A stretch of DNA of 64,000 bases from Marinomonas communis. Lineage in GTDB: Bacteria; Pseudomonadota; Gammaproteobacteria; Pseudomonadales; Marinomonadaceae. Made by a program: the position numbers and the translations under genes. Under the pieces are notes generated by a model. The model saw only the letters and a list, made by a program, of their open reading frames with translations, searched no databases and was not told where the DNA came from. The DNA lies in NCBI RefSeq assembly GCF_004363305.1, contig NZ_SNZA01000005.1, positions 186,001 to 250,000 of the forward strand. Direction: 5' to 3'. Positions 17,938 to 28,742 of this stretch are shown here, one piece after another. Each line of letters opens with the position of its first letter. Within the stretch, counting starts at the first letter, position 1.

Positions 17938-19239
17938 ATGAATCAAGCCAGTTTTAATCAATCTTTGTTGTCATTTCTTGATGATTCCCCAACACCGTTT
18001 CATGCCGTAGCGACAATGAAGCGAGATCTGCTGGCCGAAGGCTATGAGCAGCTTGATGAACAGCAAGAGTGGGTGATCAGTGAAGGCGGCAAGTATTTTG
18101 TTACCCGCAATGACTCCTCAATCATTGCCTTTACTACACCTACCTTGGATTTTGCTCATCAAGGTTTCCGTATGATTGGCGCCCATACTGACAGTCCATG
18201 TTTGAAACTAAAGCCTAACGCTCACGTAGAACGTTTTGGTTACCACCAGCTAGGAGTGGAAGTGTACGGCGGTGTGCTGCTTCACACTTGGCTTGATCGT
18301 GATCTTTCTATTGCGGGACGTGTGACGTTTAAGACAGAGTCAGGAGAGCTTAAGAGCCGCTTGATTGACTTTAAAGACCCGATTGCCTTAGTGCCCAATT
18401 TAGCTATTCATTTGAGCCGTGGCGTCAATACCGAAGGCTTTAAGGTCAATCCGCAAGAAGAAATCTTGCCAGTGCTTTGTGGCGCAGAACATACCTTTGA
18501 ACTGGAAGCGCTGCTGAAAGAGCAAATTATTCGTCAGAATAGTGATGTGACAGTGGAATCTGTATTGAGCTTTGAGTTGAGCCTCTATGATGTACAAAAA
18601 GCGGCGATTACCGGTTTGCATGGGGACTATATCAGCGCTGCACGCCTGGATAATTTGCTTAGCTGCTATGTTGGTATGCAGGCTCTATTGAATGCAGATG
18701 CATCTCGCCCAACGTTGCTGATTTGTACTGACCATGAGGAGGTGGGTAGTCAATCTTCTTGTGGCGCAAATGGCCCATTCTTAGAAGATGTATTGCGTCG
18801 ATTAACGCCTGTACCTGAGCAATACACTCAGACGGTACAGCATTCTATGCTGATCTCAGCAGATAATGCCCACGCTTTGCACCCTAACTACGCGGCAAAA
18901 CACGATCAACTGCATGCGCCTTTGATCAACCAAGGTGCGGTCATTAAGGTGAACAATAATCAACGATACGCTACCAACAGTGAAACCGCAGCAGTTTATA
19001 AGGACATTGCTAACAGTTTGGGGCTTCCGGCACAGACCTTCGTAGTGCGTAGCGATATGGCCTGTGGCAGTACCATCGGCCCGATTACGTCAGGGGAGAT
19101 TGGTGTGGCTACATTGGATATTGGCTTGCCAACTTTCGGTATGCATTCGATCCGTGAATTGGCTGGCAGTGTGGATGCCTTCAATTTATACAAGATTCTA
19201 GTGGCGTTTACTGAGCGAGAGCATTTGATTACTGCTTAA
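17938..19239 (+). CDS. apeB: M18 family aminopeptidase
   Basis: M18 metallopeptidases are cytosolic dodecameric aminopeptidases that remove N-terminal residues, often acidic ones. Metal ligands are visible in GAHTDSPCLK near residue 82, CTDHEEVGSQSSCGA near 263-277, and the C-terminal GMHSIRELAG. The 433-residue length is normal. An AGGA ribosome binding site lies five bases before the ATG. A strong bidirectional terminator at 19272-19304 separates it from the convergent TolC-family gene. Confidence 0.94.
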   Translation: MNQASFNQSLLSFLDDSPTPFHAVATMKRDLLAEGYEQLDEQQEWVISEGGKYFVTRNDSSIIAFTTPTLDFAHQGFRMIGAHTDSPCLKLKPNAHVERFGYHQLGVEVYGGVLLHTWLDRDLSIAGRVTFKTESGELKSRLIDFKDPIALVPNLAIHLSRGVNTEGFKVNPQEEILPVLCGAEHTFELEALLKEQIIRQNSDVTVESVLSFELSLYDVQKAAITGLHGDYISAARLDNLLSCYVGMQALLNADASRPTLLICTDHEEVGSQSSCGANGPFLEDVLRRLTPVPEQYTQTVQHSMLISADNAHALHPNYAAKHDQLHAPLINQGAVIKVNNNQRYATNSETAAVYKDIANSLGLPAQTFVVRSDMACGSTIGPITSGEIGVATLDIGLPTFGMHSIRELAGSVDAFNLYKILVAFTEREHLITA

Positions 19240-19271
19240 ATAAGTTAACTAAACTAGGCCGTTCTTAGAGC

Positions 19272-19304
19272 AAAAAAAACAGCGCATGATGCGCTGTTTT
19301 TTTT
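19272..19304. terminator. Bidirectional terminator between apeB and the TolC-family gene
   Basis: ACAGCGCA and TGCGCTGT form a stem flanked by eight A on the left and eight T on the right, so it can end transcription from both convergent genes. Confidence 0.92.
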
Positions 19305-19324
19305 ATCTCAAATGCTAAACAGCA

Positions 19325-20641
19325 TTAAATCAGCCATTGGTTCAGCTCAGCAATATCTTCTTCACTAAGATCGCCAGTCAGCTGGTCTAAAGTGATTTGC
19401 TGTAAAACGAAGCTGTAACGAAGTTGTTCGTATGTATTCTTGGCATCGAAGTATGTGGACTGAGCGTCCAACAGTTCAACGATATTACGAGTTCCCACGT
19501 CATAGCCAGCTTGTGTCGCTTCTAATGCACTCTCTGAAGAGCGAATCACTTGCTGTTGTGCTTTCACTTGTGCTGCCAGGGTTTTAAGTTGCAACACGGC
19601 GCTACGGATGCTTAATTCGATGTCTTGAATCGAGCTAGCGCGGGATTCGAAAACAGACTCTGCACTGGCTACAGCCTGGCGTACGGAAGCACTGATGGCA
19701 CCACCACTGTATAGTGGAATAGCAACGCCTAAGCCAATGGACGCAGTGTTTGTCACACCATCTTGTCTTGAAGACGTCTCGGTTGAATAGTTGTTATCCG
19801 TACGAGCAAGTGAGCCTGTGATGGATACAGTTGGAACACGGCCACTGGCTTTTTGGATGTCTATGTTGTTTTGCGCAGACTCAACAGAAAGATCCAGAAC
19901 TTGGATACTCTTATTCGACGTCATAGCGCGTTTGATTAGAGCATCCGCATTAAGGTTTGGATCCACCTCGATCGGGAAGGAATCAGACAGACGTGGAATG
20001 TCTTCGATACTTTGACCTGTACGCTGATATAAAGACTCTAGTGCAATGGTCAGATCAGACTCCGCTTCTAGTTCTGTCACAAGAATCGAATCATAAGCAG
20101 CCTGAGCATCTTGCAGGTCTGTTACAGAGACAAGACCGACTTCGTATTGCTTCTTCACTCGGTCCAACTGGCCAGCATAGCTTTTCACCTGAGAACGGGT
20201 AGTGTCTAGTGTCGCTTGTGCTGTCAGCACAGCAAAGTAGTCATTCAGAGTATTAAAGATCAGTTGTTCTTTGGCCTGCTCTAATTCAACCCCAGCGCTG
20301 GCGAAGGTGATTTCTACCGCATCAACACCATAATCAAGTGCTGGCGAATAGATAGGGTAGTCAAGATTTAGAGCTAGTTGGTTTTGAGTATTACTGTAGG
20401 AGTCAGCATTATCAGGGTTGGTGTCAGTGTAACCTAGGTTGCCACTAAAGCTGATGTTTGGGTAAAGGTTACCGCGGGTCACTTCTACCTGCTCTTTGTC
20501 TGCTCGGTATGACGCATTCGCTGCGCGCAAACTTGGATCGTGGGCTTTGGCTAAATTGTAAACTTCACTCAGGCTCTCTGCATGCACTGTAGGTAGTGCC
20601 ACCGTTGCCGCAATAAACGATGCGATAATGTGCTTTTTCAT
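19325..20641 (-). CDS. tolC: TolC-family outer-membrane channel protein
   Basis: TolC forms the trimeric outer-membrane duct of type I secretion and tripartite efflux pumps. A signal peptide (residues 1-21, ending VHAES) precedes two repeated OEP domains of long coiled-coil helices and beta strands, with the typical GxLxPxIxF-like segment near residue 57 and a VxxLLDAQ-x-Y motif near 390. At 438 residues it has the usual core but lacks the extended C-terminal tail of E. coli TolC. No pump partner lies beside it, which suits a shared outer channel. Confidence 0.9.
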   Translation of the reverse strand: MKKHIIASFIAATVALPTVHAESLSEVYNLAKAHDPSLRAANASYRADKEQVEVTRGNLYPNISFSGNLGYTDTNPDNADSYSNTQNQLALNLDYPIYSPALDYGVDAVEITFASAGVELEQAKEQLIFNTLNDYFAVLTAQATLDTTRSQVKSYAGQLDRVKKQYEVGLVSVTDLQDAQAAYDSILVTELEAESDLTIALESLYQRTGQSIEDIPRLSDSFPIEVDPNLNADALIKRAMTSNKSIQVLDLSVESAQNNIDIQKASGRVPTVSITGSLARTDNNYSTETSSRQDGVTNTASIGLGVAIPLYSGGAISASVRQAVASAESVFESRASSIQDIELSIRSAVLQLKTLAAQVKAQQQVIRSSESALEATQAGYDVGTRNIVELLDAQSTYFDAKNTYEQLRYSFVLQQITLDQLTGDLSEEDIAELNQWLI

Positions 20642-20788
20642 AGGTTCCTTTCTTGCCTCGATATGAAATAAATTTATATTACCTGACGGTACTGACAGTG
20701 AATACTGCGTTTTTTGTTATATCTTGTATGACTACTGACAATATCATACCCATAAGCAAAATCGTTCGAGCCTATTGTGTAAATAATG

Positions 20789-20840
20789 CAATATAGCCAT
20801 GAGGACTCTGCAAGAAAGTCCTCATTTCATTGCTATATTG
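20789..20840. repeat. Nested inverted repeat after the DUF4139 gene
   Basis: CAATATAGC (20789-20797) pairs with GCTATATTG (20832-20840), and inside it ATGAGGACT (20799-20807) pairs with AGTCCTCAT (20817-20825). It abuts the stop codon of the minus-strand DUF4139 gene. There is no following T-run, so it is either a terminator of unusual form, an mRNA-stabilising 3' hairpin or a short repeat element. Confidence 0.6.
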
Positions 20841-20843
20841 AGA

Positions 20844-22100
20844 TTAAGAGTCAGTAGGTGCTAACTCGACAGTGTAGCGTATTTGGTAAGTGGAATTGGG
20901 GGCAATCGATCCATGCAGTGCGACACTGTTGGCGTTGATTTGCTCCAACGAGCGCAAAGATAACTCTCGAATTGGCGCCGACATGCGATGATTGATTTGA
21001 TAGTCCTGAGGGCGTTTCGATAGGTTTTTCAAAGACAGCTCCCAAGTTTGCGTGATCCCTTTAGCGCCTTTGGACTCGGTAATCAGCGTTAGATCACCTG
21101 TTAAATCCAAGCTTTTGTTAAGCATGACTTCAACTTCCGCACCTTCACGCATATTTTTTAAAGCGACCGGTTGCCCACTGAGGTAGTAAGGCTTCTTGTG
21201 CCAGAGGGTTTGGTATGTGCCAGGCATTAGATCTTTTGGACTATCAAAGCGTATTTGTTGCTGGAAGTTCAAAGGAAGTTTAGACGCTGAGGAGTAGCTA
21301 TAAACCGACGATACATTACTGCGCTGCGTAATTCGGCTAGAATGTTTGCCTAAATCTACTAGGGTCTGTGAGGCTGCTGGCAGGGTTAGGTCAGTCAGTT
21401 CAAGGGTAATCTCACTGTCTTGGTAATCGGTGCTCGGAGCACTGCGTTCCGCCATCATATCCCCAGCTACAGCGCTTTTCATCATCATGGGGCGTACAAG
21501 CGAATTGCGTTGGCTGTAGTGCAGCAGGGCACTATCAAGAGCGATGTCCAAAGAAGCATTGTTTTGGATACTAGCTTGCTGGATAAGCGTCACTTCTTGG
21601 TCGTCAATGATCATTGATAATTCTGGCTGCCAGCGGATGTCAGCAGTTTGATAAGTGAGAATACCTTGATAGTTAAGCGATGTACGACTATTGGATGCAG
21701 CTAACTTCGGTACCAAGTAAAAGTCATTAATCGGATAGTTAGCCGATACGCGCTTAACACTTAAAGTGAAGTATTGGTCATTCACAGCCTCAAGTGTCCC
21801 CTCGAGGGATAGCTCTCGATTTTTATGCTCAACTCTAACGGGTTGTCCAAGATGATCGCTCCAACTTTTGCGAGTGCTATTGAAAAAGTCGGGTAGTTGG
21901 AATGGCGAATAATTTTTGCCGATAGGCAAAATACTACCTTCCACTGGAGTGAAGCTCAGTGATGCGCCTTTTACCAAGTTTTCGGTTACTTGGCTGCCAT
22001 GTTGATCGATGACGATGGCATCAGGGGCAGCAAACGCAGTGACAGATGTCAGCAGTAAGCCTGTAACCGTTGCATTGCTTAACATGGTTTTCGTGTCCAT
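20844..22100 (-). CDS. DUF4139-type exported protein
   Basis: This is a predicted periplasmic or surface protein of unknown function. I place the start at the ATG at 22100, which has AGGAAGG just upstream and begins a good signal peptide (MDTKTMLSNATVTGLLLTSV, cut after AFAA). The frame could also extend upstream to 22232, but that extension has no signal-like character. The mature 395-residue protein is beta-rich, with the SLNYQGILTYQTADIRWQPEL region typical of DUF4139. It stands alone, with a long inverted repeat at its 3' end. Confidence 0.7.
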   Translation of the reverse strand: MDTKTMLSNATVTGLLLTSVTAFAAPDAIVIDQHGSQVTENLVKGASLSFTPVEGSILPIGKNYSPFQLPDFFNSTRKSWSDHLGQPVRVEHKNRELSLEGTLEAVNDQYFTLSVKRVSANYPINDFYLVPKLAASNSRTSLNYQGILTYQTADIRWQPELSMIIDDQEVTLIQQASIQNNASLDIALDSALLHYSQRNSLVRPMMMKSAVAGDMMAERSAPSTDYQDSEITLELTDLTLPAASQTLVDLGKHSSRITQRSNVSSVYSYSSASKLPLNFQQQIRFDSPKDLMPGTYQTLWHKKPYYLSGQPVALKNMREGAEVEVMLNKSLDLTGDLTLITESKGAKGITQTWELSLKNLSKRPQDYQINHRMSAPIRELSLRSLEQINANSVALHGSIAPNSTYQIRYTVELAPTDS

Positions 22101-22209
22101 TGGCCTTCCTCTGTTGAAATGGGCGATAGAGAGCATGGGATTGCTCCTTTCTAAACGAGAATAACGTAGAATACGCAAAGATATATAGGACACAAAGTGG
22201 AAGGTTAGT

Positions 22210-23004
22210 GTGCAAAAAGGGCTTTTACTCATTGATGGCTTAAACTTGATAAGACGCTTACATGCGGCGTTAGAGAGTGAGCAGGACTCTAATCGGCGAA
22301 TTGAAAGAACCCAAAGCCTTTGTATTGATGCCTTGTCAAAGCTGGTGACACAGTTTTCACCTGCTTATATGGCGGTGGTGTTTGATTCTCCCAGTAAAAC
22401 TTGGCGTCATGAGGTGTTTCCAGAATATAAACTCGGCCGTCCACCCATGGAGGATACTTTACTAGAGGCGATGCCAGCATTTGCGCAGGTGTTTCGCTTT
22501 AATGGTTGGCCTTGTCTTCGATTAACGGGCTGGGAAGCAGATGATTTGGTAGCGACTCTGGCTTATAAAGCCAGTCTTAAAGAGATCCCCTCGATGATTG
22601 TGTCAACGGATAAGGGCTACACCCAGCTATTGAAATTTCCGCATATTCTGCAATATGACTATTTTGCCAAGCAAGGTTATGACCGGGAGTGGGTAGAGGA
22701 AAAATACGGTGTGAAGCCAGAATTGTTACCTGATTATTGGGCCTTGGTTGGTGACACCACCAATCATATTCCTGGTGTAAAGGGCATTGGTCCCAAATCG
22801 TCAGTGGATATTTTGTCGGATAAACAAAGTTTAGAAGATGTTTTTGCGAGTCTATCTGAGTATCCCGCCAAATTTCAGAAACTACTAGACGGGCAATTAG
22901 CACATTGCCAATTTGCCCGCTCTTTAGTGACGCTTAAGTGTGATGTTGAAATTGGCATCCGCTTGTCTCAGTTGGCGTTAAGAGACGCTAGCCATTCACT
23001 TTAG
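22210..23004 (+). CDS. xni: Xni (ExoIX), flap endonuclease-like protein
   Basis: Xni belongs to the 5' nuclease family related to the Pol I 5'-3' exonuclease domain and acts on flap structures. Metal-binding acidic residues are visible in LLIDGLNLIRR (8-16), GWEADDLVATLA (about 107-118) and STDKGYTQLL, and the helix-hairpin-helix is IPGVKGIGPKSS. The 264-residue length is typical. The start is GTG with GGAAGG upstream. The last 17 bases overlap the convergent sensor-like gene. Confidence 0.9.
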   Translation: MQKGLLLIDGLNLIRRLHAALESEQDSNRRIERTQSLCIDALSKLVTQFSPAYMAVVFDSPSKTWRHEVFPEYKLGRPPMEDTLLEAMPAFAQVFRFNGWPCLRLTGWEADDLVATLAYKASLKEIPSMIVSTDKGYTQLLKFPHILQYDYFAKQGYDREWVEEKYGVKPELLPDYWALVGDTTNHIPGVKGIGPKSSVDILSDKQSLEDVFASLSEYPAKFQKLLDGQLAHCQFARSLVTLKCDVEIGIRLSQLALRDASHSL

Positions 23005-23809
23005 TATTGATGGTCTTAAAGCCATTTAGAATGCAGTCGTATAACTGGTCAATCACTTGTGTAGACTCTTTGAAAAGGTACTCAGGATCTTGTTCCCTTA
23101 AACTTGCATCCTCGGTACCTGAGCGCACGACAGACAAGAAATCTTGTAGTTTAGATAATCCACTAGAAGGGAAGTGTTGTTGCAATGATGACAACCTCTC
23201 TTCAATGCGTGTCAATGTGTACATAAGCTGCAATTTCTTGTCCGAGCTGATTTCATGGCGGCTCGCGACTTGAACAGACAGACCTCGGATTTGCGCGAGT
23301 GATTCCGTCAGTTCAGGTACCGTTTTGACCATCTGCGTGGCTAGAATTCTTACGTCTGGGTCAGCATTGGTTGTCAGGCCGTATTTGTCGGCGATTTCCC
23401 ACAGGCCGTCCAGAGCTCTGCCTATCATACCGGAATGTGCTCGGAAGCTTTCTTCGGCGGAGTGATGCGTTTGATTTAATAGATTCTGCCAGCGCGCTTT
23501 TAGGGCTTTAATGCCCACTTCAAAAGGGTTGCTACTGTTTAGCTGGAATTGCTCAAGCGTGGTAAAGCGATGTGTCAAATCAGACTCAATCAGCTGTAAC
23601 TTAGACTTAAAGTCTTGATTGCCATTTAATACCCCTGAGTGCAGTGCACGGTGTTGCTGGATTAACTTGATGATTTCCAGTAGCTGCCGCAGAGCATCAA
23701 TGCCTTTTAAGGTCATTTCACGGCTATGTTTAAGGCTGTAGTAGTAACGTAAAGTTGCCAAGCCTGATAGAAAAAAACACAAAAATATCGTGCTGAAAAT
23801 GATGACCAT
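22988..23809 (-). CDS. Membrane-anchored NIT-like sensory protein
   Basis: A single transmembrane segment (about residues 2-22) is followed by an all-helical domain. It starts LRQLLEIIKLIQQHRALHSG, reminiscent of nitrate/nitrite-sensing (NIT) domains of chemoreceptors and kinases. No signalling or catalytic domain is present in its 273 residues. It begins one base after the stop of a methyl-accepting chemotaxis protein that itself lacks a sizeable sensor domain, suggesting the two form a sensor/signaller pair. The NIT assignment is by motif only. Confidence 0.55.
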   Translation of the reverse strand: MVIIFSTIFLCFFLSGLATLRYYYSLKHSREMTLKGIDALRQLLEIIKLIQQHRALHSGVLNGNQDFKSKLQLIESDLTHRFTTLEQFQLNSSNPFEVGIKALKARWQNLLNQTHHSAEESFRAHSGMIGRALDGLWEIADKYGLTTNADPDVRILATQMVKTVPELTESLAQIRGLSVQVASRHEISSDKKLQLMYTLTRIEERLSSLQQHFPSSGLSKLQDFLSVVRSGTEDASLREQDPEYLFKESTQVIDQLYDCILNGFKTINTKVNG

Positions 23810-23810
23810 A

Positions 23811-24959
23811 TTACACCTCCTGTGGTGCTAGTCGCGTTGCTAGCCACTCTAAATATCGAACCATATCTTTGGTGCTTTGACTGTTTTGAGTCTGTTTGTC
23901 GCTGACTTGTGCAATGTCTTGTAAGCGGCGACATAAATCATCATTGGCCGCTTGGAAGTCGTGGATCGTTGTCTGAGAAAGCTGCATGTCTGACTGCGTT
24001 TTTTCGGCGGCTAATCGAATGTCAGCCAGTAGGTCTTGAACTTGAGTTAATGAACTAGTGGCTTGTTGAGCTTGCGAGATTAGGCTACCGCTATTGCGGT
24101 TGGAAGAGTCTACCTGCTCAGTCATGGATTTAACCAGTTGAGCAATATCATTGGTGACGGTTTCAGTATTAGCGGCTAGGGTTCTGACCTCGTTCGCTAC
24201 CACGGCAAAGCCTCTACCTGCCTCACCAGCTCGTGCGGATTCAATGGCTGCATTGAGCGAGAGTAGATTTATTTGTTCGGTAATGTCGCCGATTCGCGTG
24301 ACAAACTCGGCAATATTTTGAGCTGCGACACTGAGGGTTTCAATTTGAGTCTGGTTTACACTGACGGTGTGATTCATCGAATCAATTTTATCGGCTAAGT
24401 CTTTCAAAGCTGTGGCGCCTTGTTGGGATCGAGATAGCGTTTGCGATGCCATGCCTGTGGTCGTGTCTAATCTCATTGATACATCGTTGATAGTCGTGCT
24501 CATTTCTTCACTGGTGCTTGCAAGTTGATCTAACGCCTGTGATTCGCGCATGGCACCCTCGGCCACTTCATTGGATGACTTCAGTAGCTCCTTTGCTGTG
24601 AATGAAGCCTCCATGGCACAGCTTTTCAACAGTTCTTCTTTGCTGGTGAGGGTGCGAGTCAGCGTATTGATATGATCTGCAATGGTATTAAATTCATTAT
24701 CACTTCTGGAAAGAGTGACCCTGTTGGAAAGGTGTTGTGGATTGAGCACATCTTTCAGTCGGTTCTTGGTGAGATACGACTGAGCTAAACCTAAATACGC
24801 TAATAGTGTGATCCCAAGGCTTGCATACCAATGGGAGAAGACCAAGTTAAACACATTGTGAACCATTAAAAAGGTAAGACTACCTAGGCACAAAAATACG
24901 ATGACTTTTCCATAATAGGAAAGGCTTGAGATCAAAAGTTCTCCTGGGGTGAATAGCAT
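23811..24959 (-). CDS. Methyl-accepting chemotaxis protein with minimal sensory region
   Basis: Two hydrophobic segments in the first ~65 residues with almost no periplasmic loop are followed directly by a cytoplasmic signalling domain. The hairpin tip, which contacts CheA and CheW, reads [20 protein letters not shown] and then [17 protein letters not shown], the universal MCP signature. At 382 residues it lacks a ligand-binding domain and no clear HAMP is visible. The next gene, one base downstream, supplies a membrane-tethered helical sensor-like domain. Confidence 0.92.
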   Translation of the reverse strand: MLFTPGELLISSLSYYGKVIVFLCLGSLTFLMVHNVFNLVFSHWYASLGITLLAYLGLAQSYLTKNRLKDVLNPQHLSNRVTLSRSDNEFNTIADHINTLTRTLTSKEELLKSCAMEASFTAKELLKSSNEVAEGAMRESQALDQLASTSEEMSTTINDVSMRLDTTTGMASQTLSRSQQGATALKDLADKIDSMNHTVSVNQTQIETLSVAAQNIAEFVTRIGDITEQINLLSLNAAIESARAGEAGRGFAVVANEVRTLAANTETVTNDIAQLVKSMTEQVDSSNRNSGSLISQAQQATSSLTQVQDLLADIRLAAEKTQSDMQLSQTTIHDFQAANDDLCRRLQDIAQVSDKQTQNSQSTKDMVRYLEWLATRLAPQEV

Positions 24960-25298
24960 CCTTTGTTTCCTTCTACTCTATGGCAATGATTTTTTGTTAT
25001 TAGATTTTTCTAATTAATTAGCAACTTTTAGGCCATAAATAGTGAGCAAGCACCTCATAGAAAAAGTGATTTATAACAACGAGTAATGAAGGGTGTTTAA
25101 CCGAAACAGCTCAAAGTCAGCTTCGATATCATGATGAAGTGCTCTAAGTTGGAGCAAGCCACTGTGAGATAGTGGTGCAACCTTGAATATTCATATTGAT
25201 TGCAAGCTAACACGGAAAAGATCTTGAATAGCCCTTACCGATCACTCGTAACAGGCATATAATACGCAGCATTATTCACCCGATTAATGAGATAGGAT
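24960..25298. other. Intergenic region between the divergent MCP gene and gltX
   Basis: This 339-base AT-rich stretch holds no convincing reading frame or RNA gene. It must contain the MCP promoter on the minus strand and contains a likely gltX promoter at its right end (TTACCG 25235-25240, TATAAT 25258-25263, 17-bp spacing). Confidence 0.7.
25235..25263 (+). promoter_or_regulatory. Likely gltX promoter
   Basis: TTACCG (25235-25240) and a consensus TATAAT (25258-25263) are separated by 17 bp, 35 bases before the gltX start codon. Confidence 0.6.
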
Positions 25299-26780
25299 AT
25301 GTCTGAGGTAAGAACTCGTATTGCGCCATCTCCAACTGGCGACCCTCACGTTGGTACTGCATACATCGCACTGTTTAACATGGCTTTTGCTAAGAAAATG
25401 GGCGGTGAATTTATTTTACGTATCGAAGATACTGACCAAACACGCAGTACCCCTGAATCGGAGAAAATGATCCTTGATGCGCTGCGTTGGTTAGGCTTGG
25501 ATTGGGCGGAAGGTCCAGATGTCGGTGGTCCACACGGCCCTTACCGTCAAAGTGAACGCGGCCACATCTACAAAGATTATGCCCTAGAGCTTGTTGAAAA
25601 AGGTCACGCATTCTACGCGTTTGAAACGCCAGAAGAACTAGATCAAATGCGTGCTGAGCAAAAAGAACAAGGCTTACCACAGAAATACGACGGCCGTGCT
25701 CTGAACCTTACTGCGGAAGAAGTTCAAGCAAAACTTGACGCTGGCGTACCATACGTTATCCGTATGAAAGTGCCTGAAGAAGGCACTTGTGTGGTTCAAG
25801 ATATGCTGCGTGGCACGATCGAAATCGATTGGGCTCAGATTGACCAGCAAGTACTTCTAAAAGCAGATGGTCTGCCAACTTATCACCTAGCAAACGTTGT
25901 TGATGATCATCTAATGAAAATCACCCACGTCATTCGTGGTGAAGAGTGGATCAACTCTGCGCCTAAGCACATTTTGTTGTACCAATACTTTGGTTGGGAA
26001 ATGCCGACATTGTGCCACATGCCATTGTTGCGTAACCCAGACAAATCTAAACTGTCTAAGCGTAAGAACCCAACATCGATTCTGTACTACCAGCGTATGG
26101 GCTTTTTGCCAGAAGCGGTCATCAACTATCTAGGTCGTATGGGTTGGTCAATGCCTGATGAGCGTGAAAAGTTCGCCTTGTCTGAAATGATCGAGAACTT
26201 CGATATCCAGCGTGTTTCATTGGGTGGTCCTGTATTTGATGTTGAGAAGCTTAAATGGCTGAACGGCGTTTGGATTCGTGAAGATCTATCGGTTGCAGAC
26301 TTTGCTCAGAAGTTTGCTAAGTGGGGTTTGAACAGCGAATACGTGAACGCTATTTTGCCATTGATCATTCCACGTATCGATACATTCTCTGATGTAGCAG
26401 ATGTTGCTGGCTTCTTCTTCAAAGGTCAATTGGATGTAACAGCAGAGTCGTTTGCTGACATCAAGATGGAAGAAGAAACACTGCGCAAAGCATTACAGTT
26501 TGCTCTGTGGAAGCTTGAAGCGTTGCGTTCTTGGGAGAAAGACAAAATCTTCGCTGAGATGAAGTCTCTTGCGCAAGCAATGGAAGTGAAGCCAAAAGAT
26601 TTCTTCGCGCCATTATTTGTTGCGGTAGCGGGCACAACAGCGTCTGTATCAGTGTTTGATTCCATGACTATTCTTGGTCCTGATATGACTCGTGCTCGTC
26701 TACGTCATGCTGTGAACGCAGTAGGTGGCCCATCTAAGAAAGAAACTAAACGTTGGGAAAAAGAGTTCGCTGAGCTTTAA
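25299..26780 (+). CDS. gltX: Glutamyl-tRNA synthetase
   Basis: GltX charges tRNA-Glu with glutamate. The class I HIGH-type motif is [11 protein letters not shown] at residues 9-19 and the KMSKS-type motif is KLSKRK around 252-257. The 493-residue length is standard, with the alpha-helical anticodon-binding domain at the C-terminus. The ATG follows AGGAT closely. The gene stands alone between a TATAAT promoter and a strong terminator at 26802-26840. Confidence 0.98.
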   Translation: MSEVRTRIAPSPTGDPHVGTAYIALFNMAFAKKMGGEFILRIEDTDQTRSTPESEKMILDALRWLGLDWAEGPDVGGPHGPYRQSERGHIYKDYALELVEKGHAFYAFETPEELDQMRAEQKEQGLPQKYDGRALNLTAEEVQAKLDAGVPYVIRMKVPEEGTCVVQDMLRGTIEIDWAQIDQQVLLKADGLPTYHLANVVDDHLMKITHVIRGEEWINSAPKHILLYQYFGWEMPTLCHMPLLRNPDKSKLSKRKNPTSILYYQRMGFLPEAVINYLGRMGWSMPDEREKFALSEMIENFDIQRVSLGGPVFDVEKLKWLNGVWIREDLSVADFAQKFAKWGLNSEYVNAILPLIIPRIDTFSDVADVAGFFFKGQLDVTAESFADIKMEEETLRKALQFALWKLEALRSWEKDKIFAEMKSLAQAMEVKPKDFFAPLFVAVAGTTASVSVFDSMTILGPDMTRARLRHAVNAVGGPSKKETKRWEKEFAEL

Positions 26781-26801
26781 TTCGCTAAGCGTTTAGTTCC
26801 C

Positions 26802-26840
26802 AAAAAAACCGGCTAAGTATGCACTTAGCCGGTTTTTTTT
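26802..26840. terminator. Bidirectional terminator between gltX and the HBM-type MCP gene
   Basis: ACCGGCTAAGT and ACTTAGCCGGT form an 11-bp stem around ATGC, flanked by A-run and T-run, and so serve both convergent genes. Confidence 0.93.
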
Positions 26841-26855
26841 ATTGCGTTTGAAAAT

Positions 26856-28742
26856 TTATTTAGTAGTGAAAACGCTGGTTTTCTTCTCAAGGGCTGATAC
26901 TTGGTCATGAATATGACGCGTGTTGCCTTCGATGCTACCAATGTCAGAGCTGTCGCGTTGCAATTGTTGTGCGATACGGTCCATCTCTTCACTCATGTGT
27001 ACAGCTGTTTTGGCAACTTCTTGAATAGAGTGCGCCATGTTCGCAGATGAAACCGAGCTGGTTTGAGCGTTCTGCTCAATTTCACGAATTGCCAATTCAG
27101 CCTTTTCACTAAACTCTTCAATGGAGCGAAGGTTTTCCTGACCACTGGTCATTGTGGTGATGGCGGTCTGTGTTGATGTTTGAATCGTACCAACGATATC
27201 TGTGATTTTCGCTGTCGCATCAACTGTCTTTTCTGCAAGTGAGCGAACTTCATCCGCTACAACCGAGAAACCTCGACCCGCTTCACCGGCACGCGCCGCT
27301 TCAATTGCAGCGTTCAGGGCAAGTAAGTTGGTTTGATTGGCCAGATCATTGATCATCGCGATGACGTTGTCGATGTCTTTAGACAATTGGCCAAGTTCAT
27401 TGAGCTGTCGCCCAGTTTGATTTACCACTTCGATGGTTTGCCCAAGGTTTGATAATGCGCCTTTAATCGTTTCAGAGCCAAGCTTGGCTGATTCATAAGT
27501 GTTTTTAGATTGTTGGCTTAATTCATCCGTAGTATGTGAAATACTACTAATAGTGGTCGAAATCTGCTCCGTTGCAGCGGCTAAAGAATTGGTCTGTTCG
27601 CTTACGGAACGGTTACTATCAGCAATATTTCCTACCGCGCTATTAAGCTTGCTGACCATGTCGCTAACATCCCCCGTTGTATGAACAACATCACCTATGA
27701 CTGAGCTTAGCCCTGTGGTCATTTCATTAACGGAGCCACAAAGGGAGTCGAATTCGTCATTACGTTTGTGGTTGATTGCGAGACGAGCCGTCAGATCACC
27801 ACCTTTGACTTTACCTAGGTCGCGTATGATTTGGTTAAGGGTTTTATTAACACTTCGGCCTATACCCATCATCAATAAACCTGCGATAACAGCAACGATA
27901 ATACTAACAACGATAACGCTGATGCTGGCTTGTTGTGATTGGGAGGCTGCTTGGGCTCTGGCATCCACTACCGCTTGTTTAAGAAGCTCTTGAGCCTGAT
28001 TGGTAGCATTGTTGTACTGCTCTCGAAGTTGATCAAATGTGTCCTGAAGACTACTAAGATTTCCAACCACTTGACCGTAATCTTGTACTTTGGCGTAGTA
28101 CGCTTTGACCACGTCACCAAATCGCTCTTCCAAACCAAAGTTAACAACACGTTGGTAAAACTTATTGTATCGGTCTTCAAAGATCTGTTTGTTTTCATCG
28201 GTAGGCTCAAACATAAAGTTCTTCTCTGCCTCACGAACGGGGAGGAACTCTTGTTTAACTAGGCTTAAGAATGAGACCTTCTCGATAACGTCTTCACCTA
28301 AAACGTTAATTTCGCCTTTCATACCAGAGTTGGCATTAAAGCCTAAAGCCTGATTTAAATTGACGAGTTCGGTCAGGGTGCTGGCGTATTGCTTTAACAA
28401 CTCACCAATGGTGGTGAGTGCTGTGACAGCCTCTGCTTCTTGAACAGCTTGAGCATCTTGCTCAATGATGGCTGAGTAACGTTCTTCATTACTGTTTAAT
28501 GTTTCTAGAAAAGAAGCGTAGCTTGTGTCATCTAAGCGATCAAGTTGTTGGTAAAGGGACATGTTTGCGATGACCAATGAAGATAGGTCATTTTGAACTT
28601 TTGTCATCACTTCGAAACGTTCGGACGCTTCGGTTTGCGCATTCATTCCACTTAATGCCACAAAAGTGACCACCACGAAGCCGAGCAAGCCACAGGCGAG
28701 TAAAATTGAGAGTTTGGCTCTAAAACTAAAATTTGCCAGCAT
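26856..28742 (-). CDS. Methyl-accepting chemotaxis protein with HBM-like sensor domain
   Basis: The ATG at 28742 is preceded by TAGGTGG at the proper distance; the longer frame starts with GTG at 28751, inside that Shine-Dalgarno sequence. Two transmembrane segments (about residues 9-28 and 275-300) enclose a ~245-residue all-helical periplasmic domain. Its [17 protein letters not shown] segment resembles helical bimodular (HBM) sensors, known in other receptors to bind organic acids or polyamines. A HAMP domain follows, then the signalling tip [20 protein letters not shown]. The ligand is unknown. Confidence 0.9.
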   Translation of the reverse strand: MLANFSFRAKLSILLACGLLGFVVVTFVALSGMNAQTEASERFEVMTKVQNDLSSLVIANMSLYQQLDRLDDTSYASFLETLNSNEERYSAIIEQDAQAVQEAEAVTALTTIGELLKQYASTLTELVNLNQALGFNANSGMKGEINVLGEDVIEKVSFLSLVKQEFLPVREAEKNFMFEPTDENKQIFEDRYNKFYQRVVNFGLEERFGDVVKAYYAKVQDYGQVVGNLSSLQDTFDQLREQYNNATNQAQELLKQAVVDARAQAASQSQQASISVIVVSIIVAVIAGLLMMGIGRSVNKTLNQIIRDLGKVKGGDLTARLAINHKRNDEFDSLCGSVNEMTTGLSSVIGDVVHTTGDVSDMVSKLNSAVGNIADSNRSVSEQTNSLAAATEQISTTISSISHTTDELSQQSKNTYESAKLGSETIKGALSNLGQTIEVVNQTGRQLNELGQLSKDIDNVIAMINDLANQTNLLALNAAIEAARAGEAGRGFSVVADEVRSLAEKTVDATAKITDIVGTIQTSTQTAITTMTSGQENLRSIEEFSEKAELAIREIEQNAQTSSVSSANMAHSIQEVAKTAVHMSEEMDRIAQQLQRDSSDIGSIEGNTRHIHDQVSALEKKTSVFTTK

